A DNA stretch of 64,000 bases from Argentina anserina. Taxonomy: Eukaryota > Streptophyta > Magnoliopsida > Rosales > Rosaceae. The stretch is taken from positions 25,668,001 to 25,732,000 of the forward strand of contig NC_065873.1 of the NCBI RefSeq assembly GCF_933775445.1. Reading direction: 5' to 3'. The notes under the pieces were generated by a model. That model was not told where the DNA came from. It saw only the letters and a program-made list of their open reading frames with translations, and ran no database searches. The translations under genes and the position numbers were made by a program. Of this stretch, positions 25,301-37,221 are shown piece by piece. Each line of letters begins with the position of its first letter. Position 1 is the first letter of the stretch.

Positions 25301-27080
25301 GTTGCTTGCGACTCCTCAACCGATCTTTACCTTCATAATTGTAATTAGAGGCAAATAAAAGTGGGAATAATTTGCCCGCTGGCTTTCTAGCTCGCTAATC
25401 AAGCAAAGCAAATGATAATTGTGTTTACTGTGCTTTCTTAACACTTTGTGCTAAGCAGCTGGGTGGGGACTAATTATCCCAGATAGGTACCACTAATCAA
25501 ACTTAATGTGGACGCTGTCTTTCCACGTACAGCTTGTTAGTTTGGAATCTTAGCCAAATCAGGGTGCATACATTATCTCTTTGGATGTCCTGCAAAGAGT
25601 TTGATTGGTTGATTAACGAAGCATATATCAAACTTCCAAATTAGCCAAACTAGGGTGCATATATTCTTTCTTTTTTCCCATGCGTTCATCGGTGGTGTAT
25701 CTAATTGTGGCTAGATTAAGGACGACATAGCACGAAGATAAAGAGTTTGGATTTTGTTATATAAGGTGTATGATTAATTATGAACCAAGCTTAAGTAAAA
25801 TTTCGTTTGTTGGGTATGATCTTTAATTTCCTTCATCTACCATAGGTACTCTATCATAAATTACGTGCATTCTTAAGGCAAAGGATTGTTGTAATTATGT
25901 GTGTTATGTGTTTGTATATGTATATTTATTTTTATATGAATACAGTGGATCCCTGCGATTCAAATTTGTGTGAGGTTTCCATCGAAAAAAAAAAATTGTG
26001 TGAGGTGAGTGAGTTGACAGGAACAGCTAGCTCATTCATATGATGATGAGAAGATGCGATGTGATAGGGAAAAGGCAGGCACCAATAATAGACACGGAGA
26101 AAACTATACAGCAAATGCATATGCAAATCTTATTCGGTACCTTTGGCATAATCTAATCTTAGACTTAACTACTTAATTAACCACGGCCTCAAATGAATAT
26201 CTTAATTAGTACACTCGACACCAATTAATCTGGTAATGGTAGAGTCCAAAAAGAATAGAAAAGAAAAAAAATGCAATGACGCACTAATTTGTTGAAAAAA
26301 TTTATGAATTTGGAAAATTATCAGTTAAGTATCTAAACTCATATAATTATTAAAAAATGTGTCATCATATACTATTTTCTTGTTCTGTCATCCTCGAATT
26401 TTCCATTTTTCGTCAAGACTAGAATATGTTAATCTTAAGTTCGAACTCTTCTAAATGAGACAGTCGAACGCCGACCTCTCTCGTTCTTCAAGTGGTACGT
26501 GATCATCACCAACAATATAATTTGGTGACGAAGATAGTGTTGTTGGCCATCTGTGAGGCATATGGGAAGAAGAGAATAGCGAAGATCGAAGAAGCGAAGA
26601 AAATGAAAATGTAGAGAGTTGGTAGTCAAGATTTAACTTCAAATATCAAAATTAGAAATGAAAAAAGATTGTTGAGATGTGAAAAAGTCTTGTTTCAGTT
26701 GTAAAATAACTTTTGTCTTCATTAACATTAAGGTTATTTTACTAATTACATTTATTAAGAACACAACGACACATGACCATAAAAAAAGCTTTGTAATAGA
26801 AAGTGGTATTCGGCGTCATAATAATAGAGAATTGTGAGTTTGTATACTATTTTGACATTACCTTAAAATTTTGGGGACTAATGATGAAATTGTTTTGTTA
26901 AAACAATTTAAGTAATTACTTAAAAAAATACGTGTGGCGAGAGACGTGACCAAAATGACAGTATTGTGACATAAAATAGTCTCAAATGTCATGTTGATAA
27001 CAAAATTTGAGATTATTTACTATATTGGTAGTTTTATGAGTGTCGGTATTATATTGACTTTGACACTATAATTTAAAATG
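22354..27080. other. Long intergenic region, no gene recognised
   Basis: The first few hundred bases are xylanase 3' flank. A CT microsatellite lies at 23718-23741. The stretch at 22660-22990 is richer in GC and has frames on both strands, but none has a recognisable domain or splice pattern. The 24.0-27.0 kb part is AT-rich with nothing I can name. Confidence 0.4.
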
Positions 27081-27934
27081 CATAATTTTTTTCTAATTTG
27101 TTTTAGGACGAGAATTTGCCACAACACACAACGAATTTGAGGTATGAGTAATTATTTTGTGTACCCGTCATACCACGTGACACTACTATGTGGTGTACTT
27201 AAGTAATCATATTACGTCATGGTATAATTAACATATATGCGGTGAAAATGAAAAGAGTTTATTTACATATAAGAACTAATAAGTAACTGTCGTAATAAAA
27301 AATAAACTTGAGTTATTAATCAAATTGTGGTGTTACTAATTTAAATTAATTGTCCTTTTGAAGTTGGACTTAATTATTATGAGACTTGGTGCGTAAGCTT
27401 TAACTTGAGTTGCATATTCTGCAGGGGATTTACTGTACTCATTTACCAGAAAGCCAAGAAAAATTACGAAGTCTAGCTATTTAGATAAGATTAATTATCA
27501 GATGAGTGTGAGATATTCTGTGAATATGTAGGAGAAGAAACAAGAACAAGCTGACAGCAGATATGGTCAACATTGTTTGGGAGCGTCTGAGTTACTGAGT
27601 ATATCAAAGTGCGAGTACTGGTGACACTGGTGTATGGGGAAGAAGCAAGGAGCAGTGGTGGGTGGGTGAGACTGTGAGTGAGTGAGCACAGTAACAGTGA
27701 AACAGTAATAGCTCAAGTAGTGGTACTCTACAGTTGAGCAAAACACCCGGATACTGGAGTACCAGAGTAGTACAGTCTCTCTGTGTCTGGGTGAGACGTC
27801 CAATCCGGCATTCAGATTTATCTGGGAAGAGAAAGCTAAAATCAAGGACAGGTGGACATGGCCCCCAAGTACTAGTAGCGCGCATCTTTCGGGGGTATTC
27901 TAACCTAATAGAAAAATCCAGGACCATGCAGTAG

Positions 27935-27982
<48 letters not shown>

Positions 27983-29762
27983 AGTTTAAAAGTTAATTAT
28001 CTGGCCGCGCGCGTCGTGCTCATCTTAATCGGCGATCGTCGCCGCCTGCTATTTTCTGCTCTTCCTCCCTCAAGCGATTAGAGTTCGCATGAAATCGGAA
28101 ATCCTCACCTATTCTTATCTGAAGTGAAGTATTTATACCCCATATATAATTGTTGCATTTTCTTAATTTCCTGCTCGATTCTTGGCTTCTTTGGTTTTTA
28201 GTCTCTTCTTGTCGTGCTCGCTTGGTCATCCCTCTTCTATCTTAATTCTTTGCATTCGCTGCATGCGTCACTCGAAATCAGTCATATCGTACACACATGC
28301 TTGATTTTCCTGCAATTCAATCTGCACATTACTTTAGTACATTACAGTAGATGAGTAGAACCGTACCTCACGTCTTAATTTACTCCAGCAAAGGTAAATT
28401 ATTGTTTAAATTACGTTCATAAATCATTATAAGATTCCTCGATGAGCTTGTTCCTGAGGGATGATTACTCCGTACTTTCGCAGATAAGCAATCAATTAAC
28501 AAGAAAGGACACTGCTTATCTTCGGAAGTTTGAGAAAGCTAATATTCGAATTCGATACTTCTCATCTAGTTTATGCTTAATATCGACACAATAATTAAGG
28601 GACAACAAGTCGATCAAATGTCTTTTCATTATAAATTCTTTCAAAGACGTGTCGATTTGTCATCAGAGCTGCTGAGATTTCTTACTGGCCGGGATTGGTT
28701 CGATGACTTCGATCGCCTCCATGGGGAATATTAAGGATATGGTTCATTATTAGTTCATGTTCGTATATTGCGACTGTACTTCAGTTGTAATCTGATTTAA
28801 TCATGTAATCAGGCAATGATAAGTGTTCGAATTAACAACTAACTAATTATTGGCTTGTGATCTTACCATTCGGATAACATACTATAGGGCAGAGTGAAAG
28901 ATTTGATATTCACAAATTAATTAGTACCCTAAAATTGCGCCAGTCATTAATCTGCTTTGGTTAATGAGACAAGGTTGAGGGGGCTACTCCTAATTAACGA
29001 CAGGTGCGTCCATAGTTTTATTATAACATAAAAGATAGTAGCCTGATTTGAACTTGAAAGCACAACAAGTAGAGATGAATTTTGATCATCTATAGAAGAT
29101 TGATATGTTGCACCAATAGTTAATAGAGAGATCGACAGAAAAGGGATAACATATTGAATTGAGAATGAAAAGGCCAGCAAGCAAATAAAAGAGTCAAAAA
29201 TCTTGATAGATCCGTGAAACAAAGGTAAATCAAACACTGAGAAGGAAGAGAGAAACATGGAAGAAAAAACGAATCTTCAATATAATTTAATCTAATGTCT
29301 CGCCTTATCGCTTAGCTAGGTCTTCTATAGCGATCGTCATAGCTTGCTTTCCACCATTTTCATATACTTCTTTTTCTTGCAAAAAAGAAAACTAGACTCT
29401 TTTTCAGCCACGTCTCCACCCCCCAGAAACGGAGCTAGCCGCTGCTGCCGGTTCGACCCGCCCCCCATCGGCCAATTCCACCCCTTCATCTTGATCAGAC
29501 TTCTTGTCAGTATGCAAAGGAAATTCTTTGACGGTCAGAACATCCCTTATTCTTGCCTAGTTTTCACCTCCCTAGTTCCATGCTTCAATTGCACATAAAT
29601 ATTATTGATTCCCATTTACCTTAACTAAACCATATTATTGCTATGCTTTAGAACTTAGGGTTTCATTTTCTTGCATCATTTCTAGTTTGGTCTGATTTGC
29701 TTAGGGGTTTCCTGCGTAAATTATAGCTGAAACAATTAGTCGGTAGGTTGTTTGAGTTGGAA
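27081..29762. other. Upstream region of the KNOX gene
   Basis: No coding region is supported. It holds the (TC)n tract at 27937-27980 and mixed AT-rich DNA. Some of the part just before 29763 must be promoter and 5' UTR of the KNOX gene, but I could not fix a TATA box. Confidence 0.4.
27937..27980 (+). repeat. (TC)22 microsatellite
   Basis: An uninterrupted TC run of 44 bp about 1.8 kb upstream of the KNOX start. On the other strand it is a GA tract. GA-rich tracts are bound by BPC/BBR proteins, which are known to act on KNOX promoters in Arabidopsis; a link here is inference. Confidence 0.8.
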
Positions 29763-32700
29763 ATGGAGGAATACATTAACAATAATGAAATGGATCATGA
29801 GAGTCAAGGCACTCCCAGAGGAAATTTCCTCTACGCTTCCCCAAATCTTAGAGGTAACTATGGTAGAGCGTCTGCCAGTGATCATAATCAGCAGATCAGC
29901 ACCTTTCATCTTCAATCAAGCGGGGGCGAGTGTTTTCCGTCAACACAGCGAACTGTGAAGACCGAAGCAGCCGGTAGTACTTCCCAGCATGCTCATCAGC
30001 ACCACCACCACAAATTTCATCATCCTCAATTTCCTTCCCCTTCATTAGTATTGTCAAGAGGGCACAACGATCAGCTTACGGCTCAGCAGCAGCAGAACAT
30101 AGAAAACGATAATGAAGTGGAGGCCATCAAAGCTAAGATTATCGCCCACCCTCACTACTCTAACCTCTTACAAGCTTACATGGATTGCCAAAGGGTATAT
30201 AACAATACATGATTCTATCTAGCAGCTAGTTCAAACTAAAGCTTGTTTCTAATATCTATTCGTGCATCTTACTGGATGTATCATTAATTATACTTAGGTG
30301 GGAGCTCCGTCTGAAGTTGTGGCTCGTCTCTCAGTTGCGCGCCAAGAGTTTGAAGTACGACAGCGATCTGCAGTCAGTTCAAGAGATGCTTCTTCAAAAG
30401 ACCCAGAACTCGATCAGTTTATGGTGATTACGATCCGGATGTCTTCTGTTTTTCACCTTCATTTTTATCTCTTTCTTCTTACCTCGATTATAATTTGGAT
30501 AACTAAACTTGGTCAAACAGGAAGCTTATTATGATATGCTGGTAAAGTATCGCGAGGAACTAACAAGGCCCATACAAGAAGCAATGGATTTCATGAGGAA
30601 GATTGAAACTCAGCTTAACATGCTTGGCAATGATAGCAACAGTACTCCTCTACGCATCTTCTCGGCCTGTGCACTAGGTAATTAAGTAGTTAAGGATTGA
30701 ATTGCATCAGACACTAGATCTTAATTAATCACTATCAGACCAACATCTGATCTGATCTTGATTCTTGAAATGGTAGTTTCGTTAATATAGTCGAACTGTT
30801 TGTTTTGTCTTCCTTGAGTACCGTAAACTAAACCTGTCAGACATTTCGTTCATCCACAACTTGGTGTCAAATCTGGTGTTAAAATTTACGAAGAGGAAGA
30901 AGATCAAGCCACAGCCACCTTAGTGTACGTGTATCTACTAGTTTAAAATATTAATATGGATATATATATATATATCTATTTTTTTAAAGAGAATATCGAC
31001 AATAAATATCATTCATATTCTTAAATTATTTATTTTTATTAAATTACATATAAATACATGTGTATAAAATTAATTTTTTTACATATTTTATTGTATATAT
31101 TATATACATTAACGATATTTTATGTTATTCGAAAAATATCTCAGATACAGAGAAAATAAGATATTTATTCTTAAAATATATCGGTAATTTAAGAAATTTA
31201 AAATATCTTAAATATATCAGAAATAACAGGTATATTTTAAGCCTTATTGATATACCGTACGTAATCACGAGCTGAACAGTGATTAGTTTAGTTTTAATTA
31301 ATCATTAGCCTAATCATATTATAAGATTTCATTAAAATATTTGTATGTCCACATTCGGAAAGAAAGGAGTAGCAGGTTAAGACAAACGCACTTGGATCGA
31401 GTATTATACTAAATACTGTACCATATATAAGTGGGTCAATCTGGTTAGATTCACGGCACCAGTGTGACAAATCTCGATCATTCTTACTTGAGTTACTTCT
31501 CTTGTTAGGGTTTTGTTTCTCTAGGGTTTGTGGGATTTACATATACCATGTTTGCCTAGAGGTGGAAATTGCATTATCCTTGTGTTCATTCCCATTCCTT
31601 TCTGCCTACATAAAAAATCTATCTCTCTCATTTTCGAGTTCATCATCCTATGTTTTCCATTGGATATACTTAAAATGGTATTTTTCTTACATTAAGTTTC
31701 TCTTGGTATGCTATTTTTATTACACAAACTTATGAATCAACACAACATTGCATCCCTATAGGAACTATATATAATGTAATGAAGAACATAGGATTCTGTT
31801 TCAATCAGATGCACCTTGTAGCTAGACGAAAGCCAGCACGGACATGTATGTCAGCATTCTGCATTCATTCTGCATTCATTTGAGAATTAATACCACCTTC
31901 ATTTGAGAATTAATACCACCTTCAGATTTGACATCTCTTACCCTAAAGAGAAAAGGTACAATAGGAAAAAAAAAACAACTCTTGCCAATTTGCTGAGGAA
32001 ACTACTCCATCTGTTAATCTCAATTGGTAGTGTGTTCAACTGGTTTAAACCTTGCAAATCATATGCACATTTTTTTTTTCGATGATTATTTTGTAATTTT
32101 TTCTACTTCCATGTCCATCATTGTTTAATTAGCTAGTACTGATCCAGTTGCTTAATTAGTTACTATATATGCTGGCTAGCACGGATAGTAGTCAAGTAAT
32201 TCTTAGTAATTTGGTAATAGCTTCTGTTTGTTAGACATTTAAACCTACAGTCTTCATATCAATTTCATTAACCGGCTTAATCCTTGGTCGACAATATAAG
32301 TAATGGATGTCGTGGGCACTTGTAGCCCTAGTGGTGTTTTGGCCTCTCCCATTTAAAAATCAACCTCTTTTGATTTTACAAGGAGGGAGAAACTTTGTGA
32401 GGAGCTAAACGCATGTACTAACTGGGACTAAATTCCAATTTCCGAGATCTATCTTCTGAGACTGTTTTGAGTCTTTAAATCAACTGATCACTTCTTTTGC
32501 CCATCTCGACTTTACTCTGCTTGTGTCTTACAACCTCATATTTCAGAATTCTCTTATCTTTCTTTGGCATATAGAATTTGGGATCGTCTACAATATCTTG
32601 AGGTATAGAATACCCTCAATTACAACTTTTTGAACTAAAATTATAATTTTATTGAATTAAACTTACAACATGTGTTTTTTATATTTACAAATAACTATAC

Positions 32701-33655
32701 AAATTTACTACATTGACAACTATTTGTTCATAAATGTTATAAAAATATTATAGGTGAAATAATTATAACTAAGAAAACTATATTTTCCAAAATATCAACC
32801 TGATTGCCACAACGACGTGATATTGGTAAATAGGAGTATCACATACATTGAGGTACCTATTAGATCGATGAATTTGAGTGATCGACATGTCCAAATCAAA
32901 TCAACCAAAGATATAAATTTTAGTTATCTTACTAATCTTTTTGGGTTTATTTTGTTCTATAGATCGATTAAAAATAGGTTTGATTATGCATTTTGTTATG
33001 TATACGTACGTAGGAGTGGAAGATGTGGCTTGATTATATAATTAATGCTACCAGTCTCTTCTTGGTACTTGGTTTAAGATTTACATATTATATGAGCGTA
33101 CACAGATAAGTGTGACGGAAATGTTTCGTCTGAAGAGGAGCAAGACAACAGCGGTGGAGAGACAGAAGTAGCCGAGATTGATCCAAGAGCTGAAGACAGG
33201 GAGCTTAAGAACCACCTTTTGAGAAAGTATAGTGGTTACTTGAGTAGCCTCAAGCAAGAACTTTCCAAGAAAAAGAAGAAAGGTAAATTGCCCAAAGACG
33301 CCAGGCAGAAGCTTCTCAGTTGGTGGGAGTTACATTACAAATGGCCATATCCTTCGGTACCTTGCTCTTCGACTACCCTTTAACAGTCTTTTTATTATTG
33401 TAGGTTATGTTGTCAGACTAGTAATTAGCTCATTCATGTACAATGCAGGAGTCGGAGAAGGTTGCGTTGGCCGAGTCGACAGGTTTGGATCAGAAGCAGA
33501 TAAACAACTGGTTCATAAATCAAAGGAAGAGGCACTGGAAACCATCGGAGGACATGCAGTTCATGGTGATGGATGGCTTGCACCCACAGAACGCAGCAGC
33601 CCTCTTTATGGATGGCCACTACATCGGAGATGGTCATTTCCGGCTTGGTCCCTAA
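29763..33655 (+). CDS. KNAT1: Class I KNOX homeobox protein, KNAT1/BREVIPEDICELLUS type
   Basis: Exons are 29763-30194, 30298-30423, 30521-30677, 33106-33356 and 33449-33655, joining in frame to 390 residues. Order of parts: His-rich stretch (76-87), KNOX1 (about 117-157, [16 protein letters not shown]), KNOX2 (about 172-222, [15 protein letters not shown]), ELK domain (271-291) and a TALE homeodomain (about 293-354) with the extra-loop PYP at 319-321 and WFINQRKRH at 343-351. The C-terminal tail ([19 protein letters not shown] and RLGP) is that of KNAT1/BP, not STM or KNAT2/6. The protein is a nuclear factor that pairs with BELL proteins and controls meristem, internode and pedicel growth. 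The start MEEY matches the family. Intron 3 is 2428 bp, as often seen for this intron in KNOX genes. No damage was seen. Confidence 0.95.
30678..33105 (+). other. Large third intron of the KNOX gene
   Basis: Donor CTAG|GTAATT and acceptor CACAG|ATAAG give a codon split after its first base (G|AT, Asp239). The intron is AT-rich with a (TA)n run near 30959. It has a short duplicated phrase (CATTTGAGAATTAATACCACC) at 31877-31920 and no gene. Long KNOX introns can carry regulatory elements; I see none I can name. Confidence 0.8.
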
Positions 33656-34770
33656 TCCCTCGCATTACACATTAATTAAGTTAATAGCCTGCCTGTTGTT
33701 GGATTACTTATTCATGTGTCTGCTCAAGCAGTACGTGAAATTAAGCGAGTTGGGCGGGCTTAATTATATAGTTTTGTATCGGAAGACTAAAGCAACTGCA
33801 AAGTCCGCAAGTCATAGTTTGTGATTGCCATCGCTACAGTTGGTGTTGGGTTGGTAATGTTCAACTTCCATTGTGATAAGAGGAGTGATATAGGGTCTTA
33901 TAAATTTTGGTTTTAAGGTCTCATAAATATTGCTCTTACAGCCCTTAAGGCTTAATCCTATGTGTCAAACCTAATTACATGGATATATTATATCATTTTT
34001 AAATTTATGCAATATTATTGTGAAGTAAAAAGATATTAAATTCACTCTAAATCTAATGGTTTTTAAATATCTAAATGTTATAATTTGTTCTCAAATCTAT
34101 TTTTTTTCTAAAATATATACTTATTTTTCTTTTATTTAAAAAATAAACAAAATAAACTCCGGTAAAAAAAATAAAAAATATGTACTTTTTTAACGCATAT
34201 TTATTAGAATATGTGAATATATATATAGTGAACACATTTGATATATGAGTGTCGTCTTAGCGTGGGCGTGTTTCTTTCAAAATGAGTATTTTTTAATTAT
34301 TATTTAAGTATTTTTTCAATTTTCGTTTAATTATCATTTTGTGTTTGCTTTCTGATACGTCTTTTGATTTCTGAGTGTTATTCTATTGTGGGCGTGTGTT
34401 TCTTTCAAACTGAGTATCTTTCTAATGTAAGTATTTTTTCAATTCCTACTTGAGTATCTTTACAATTCTAATATGAGTATCTTTTTGTGGTTGTTTTCTG
34501 ATGTAAGTGTCTTTTTAATTTCTGAGTGTCATTTTATTATGGGCGTGTGTTTCTTTCAAACTGAATATCTTTCTAAAATTTCTAATTATATATATATATA
34601 AGGGCGCGACCCTATATATAATTCATCGCCAAAATATATAATTTGTATTAAATATATTGTGTAATTCTAACAAAATTTATATTGAGTTGATGATCAGCAG
34701 TAAGCCGTATGATTGTGATTTTCTTTTGATCTCTCAATAGTACTATCTATAGCTAGTATGTAATCATCCT
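33656..34770. other. 3' flank of KNOX and intergenic DNA
   Basis: AT-rich. Positions 34250-34570 repeat a phrase (GGGCGTGTGTTTCTTTCAAACTGA and nearby GAGTATCTTT words) two to three times, a worn local repeat. No gene. Confidence 0.4.
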
Positions 34771-34780
34771 ATTATTCATG

Positions 34781-35619
34781 GGACTGAGATCCTCTTCTAA
34801 TACCATTTCTCCTAATATTGCCTAATAAACAAATCTTAACCATTCATTATTAATTAATGGCTAAGATGAGTCCAGTGGTTCATAAATGTCTCCTACCCTA
34901 TCACAGCCAATTCTCTCTCTCTCTCTCTCTCATATCCCAAATACTCTGTTCGATCGTGTGCTTTCCTTTTAGTGTGGGATTATGACGGATTCTATAATTG
35001 ATGTTCCTAGGAGCTGAGAAATGATGCTCCAAATTATATGGCCTCGATTGTTTTGTAAATGATAGAAACCGAGCAGAAGTTGCAGTAGGCCAACACAACC
35101 GTGAAGTAATTTGATACTGAAAAACCAGTGTAATAGCCATGTCATGGTATCCCGAACACTATCGAACCAATAGTTGGGTCATTATAATCAATCAAGTATA
35201 AGTGAATGCTGCATCTTTATGACTGGCCACCAATCCATGCCTTTGGTTATATGATGTAGAGAGTGATATTGTTTAGATGACCAGAAAAACACCAGAGAGA
35301 TTGTAAAAAGTTTTTTCGCCAGGAATCGAACTCGGGTCTCCAGGTTTATGGGCAGAAAAACCAAATATCCTAATTGCAGATGATGCCGGAGACGAGGGTT
35401 TATGGGCGGCGGCAGATGTCCATCTCGGCGTCCCAATTTATTTTTTCTTTCAGTACGTTGTCGAAGAGTTGAGGATGAGAGAGAGAGAACTGGCTGTGAT
35501 ATGGTTGGAGACACTTATTAACCACTGGGCTTATCTTGACCATTAATTAATAATAGATGGTCAAGATTTGTTTATCAGACAATATTAGGAGAAATAGTAT
35601 TAGGAGAGAATCTCAGTCC
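34781..35619. mobile_element. Mutator-like non-autonomous element (839 bp)
   Basis: It has long terminal inverted repeats of about 140 bp. The left end is GGACTGAGATCCTCTTC and the right end its inverse AATCTCAGTCC; the arms reach inward to a CT tract and CACAGCCAATTC on the left, GAACTGGCTGTG on the right. The flanks repeat ATTATTCATG exactly (34771-34780 and 35620-35629), a 10-bp target duplication. Long inverted ends plus a 9-10 bp duplication point to the Mutator superfamily. The interior has no transposase; it contains a B-box-like tRNA-derived word on the minus strand (35322-35333). Confidence 0.8.
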
Positions 35620-35822
35620 ATTATTCATGGTGGTGGAAAATCTATGATTTTACGTTTGAAGATATATGTTTATATACTATGTATCTTGGTGTTGCGTTGG
35701 TAATGCTCTACTTCCATTGTGAATGATTATAACACTTTTTTTTGTTATTTAATAGCATGCCTATTTTGGAAAAAACCTTGTTAGAATAAAAAAGGACCGG
35801 CATATTATTTATATTATTATAA

Positions 35823-36567
35823 GGGAGCTTCTATTCATACCTCTTAAAATGGCATTTAGACCTCCATTTTTTTTAGATAGTTTTGACTTAGTCAATACAT
35901 ATGAAATTACCAAAAAAACATATAACAATAAAAATACAAGAAGGGAAATAATTCATTACTTGACTATTATAAAATATAAATGTAGATAATTATCTTTTAT
36001 ATTTATTGCTAGACAATCCAAAATAGGATATCAAATTGCATTAAATGATTTAATTGATTACCTTCTTTTTTTATAAACATTATTAGTCAAAAATTTAATA
36101 TAGTTGATAAACATCAAATTGAATGTGGACGATTTAATGTGAGCCAAAAAAATAAAACTCGTTCATTAGAGGTTAAAATATTTCATATACATTGATGAAC
36201 AAAACTCGTTAATTAGAGGTTAAAATATTTCATATACGTTGATGTTACTATCAATAAATGAAAAATATAGTTTACCAATTTATTATGAATTTAGAAAACG
36301 AGTGGAAGAGTGATTGAATTAATTCGAGAAAATAAGTTGTGTGATTATTATGTATTTTTCGAGTTGTATATAATAAATGAATTTGAAATAGAGTAGGAAA
36401 TAAATTAATAGATAGTAGTATGATTTGATATATGAAATTAAATAAGGGGCATTTTAGGAAAACTTTGGAGGTCTAAATAGTATTTTAGGTATCTATAAGA
36501 GTAAAATTGAGGTCTACTGAGTAAGGAGGTCTAAATACCGTTTTTAGAGGTATGAATAGAAGCTCCC
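35823..36567. mobile_element. Terminal-inverted-repeat element (745 bp)
   Basis: The left end GGGAGCTTCTATTCATACCT and the right end AGGTATGAATAGAAGCTCCC are near-perfect inverted repeats. They extend through ATTTAGACCTCC / GGAGGTCTAAAT to about 50 bp. The interior is AT-rich and non-coding, with a local direct repeat around 36160-36240 (AAAACTCGTT, GAGGTTAAAATATTTCATATAC). No convincing target duplication, so Harbinger or Mutator type is open. Confidence 0.65.
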
Positions 36568-37216
36568 TATCCAAAGTTATGTGAAGTTACAGATAAATCA
36601 TTGCATCATATACTAATTCAAAATTGAAAAAAAATATAAATAAGGGATAAAAATGTAAAAATAAAAATAAAAACAGAATAAGAAAAATTATTTTCTCTTC
36701 CAATAACTTCCATGTATTGCAACCACCCCACTATCTCCACTATTATTAGTAAAATCTCTATTTAAAAAAAATAAAAGTTTATCACACTCATCGAATATGT
36801 GTTGTTCTAGTTTAGATTAAAAACCTCGTTACATTTACTCCCAGCCACGGAGTATTATTTATATCCTAATATTTCTATTTTTTTCATGTTTTACCATATT
36901 ATCCCTCTTGTATTTTTTTTTCATTCAAATATTTTTACTTGCGCATAGGCAGTTTAAGAAAATTAAATTTTTAGTGAAATTGTTGATACTAAAACAACGC
37001 TTTCGAGTTATAGTAGTAGAGATTAAACGAAAAGCCTATATGCTATCACATTAGTGACATATTTTAATATGTATATGAACTGAGGCGTTGGGTTTGGAGG
37101 TTAAAAGGAAAATATCTCAATTTAAGCAGAAAATTGATTGTCTCAATAACCTTGCTTGTAAACTAATTTTCAATAACCCAAAATTCACCAGGCGCATAAG
37201 TCCCCACTCCCCCATG
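36568..37216. other. Intergenic, no gene recognised
   Basis: AT-rich; nothing supported. Confidence 0.4.
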
Positions 37217-37221
37217 GCTAG

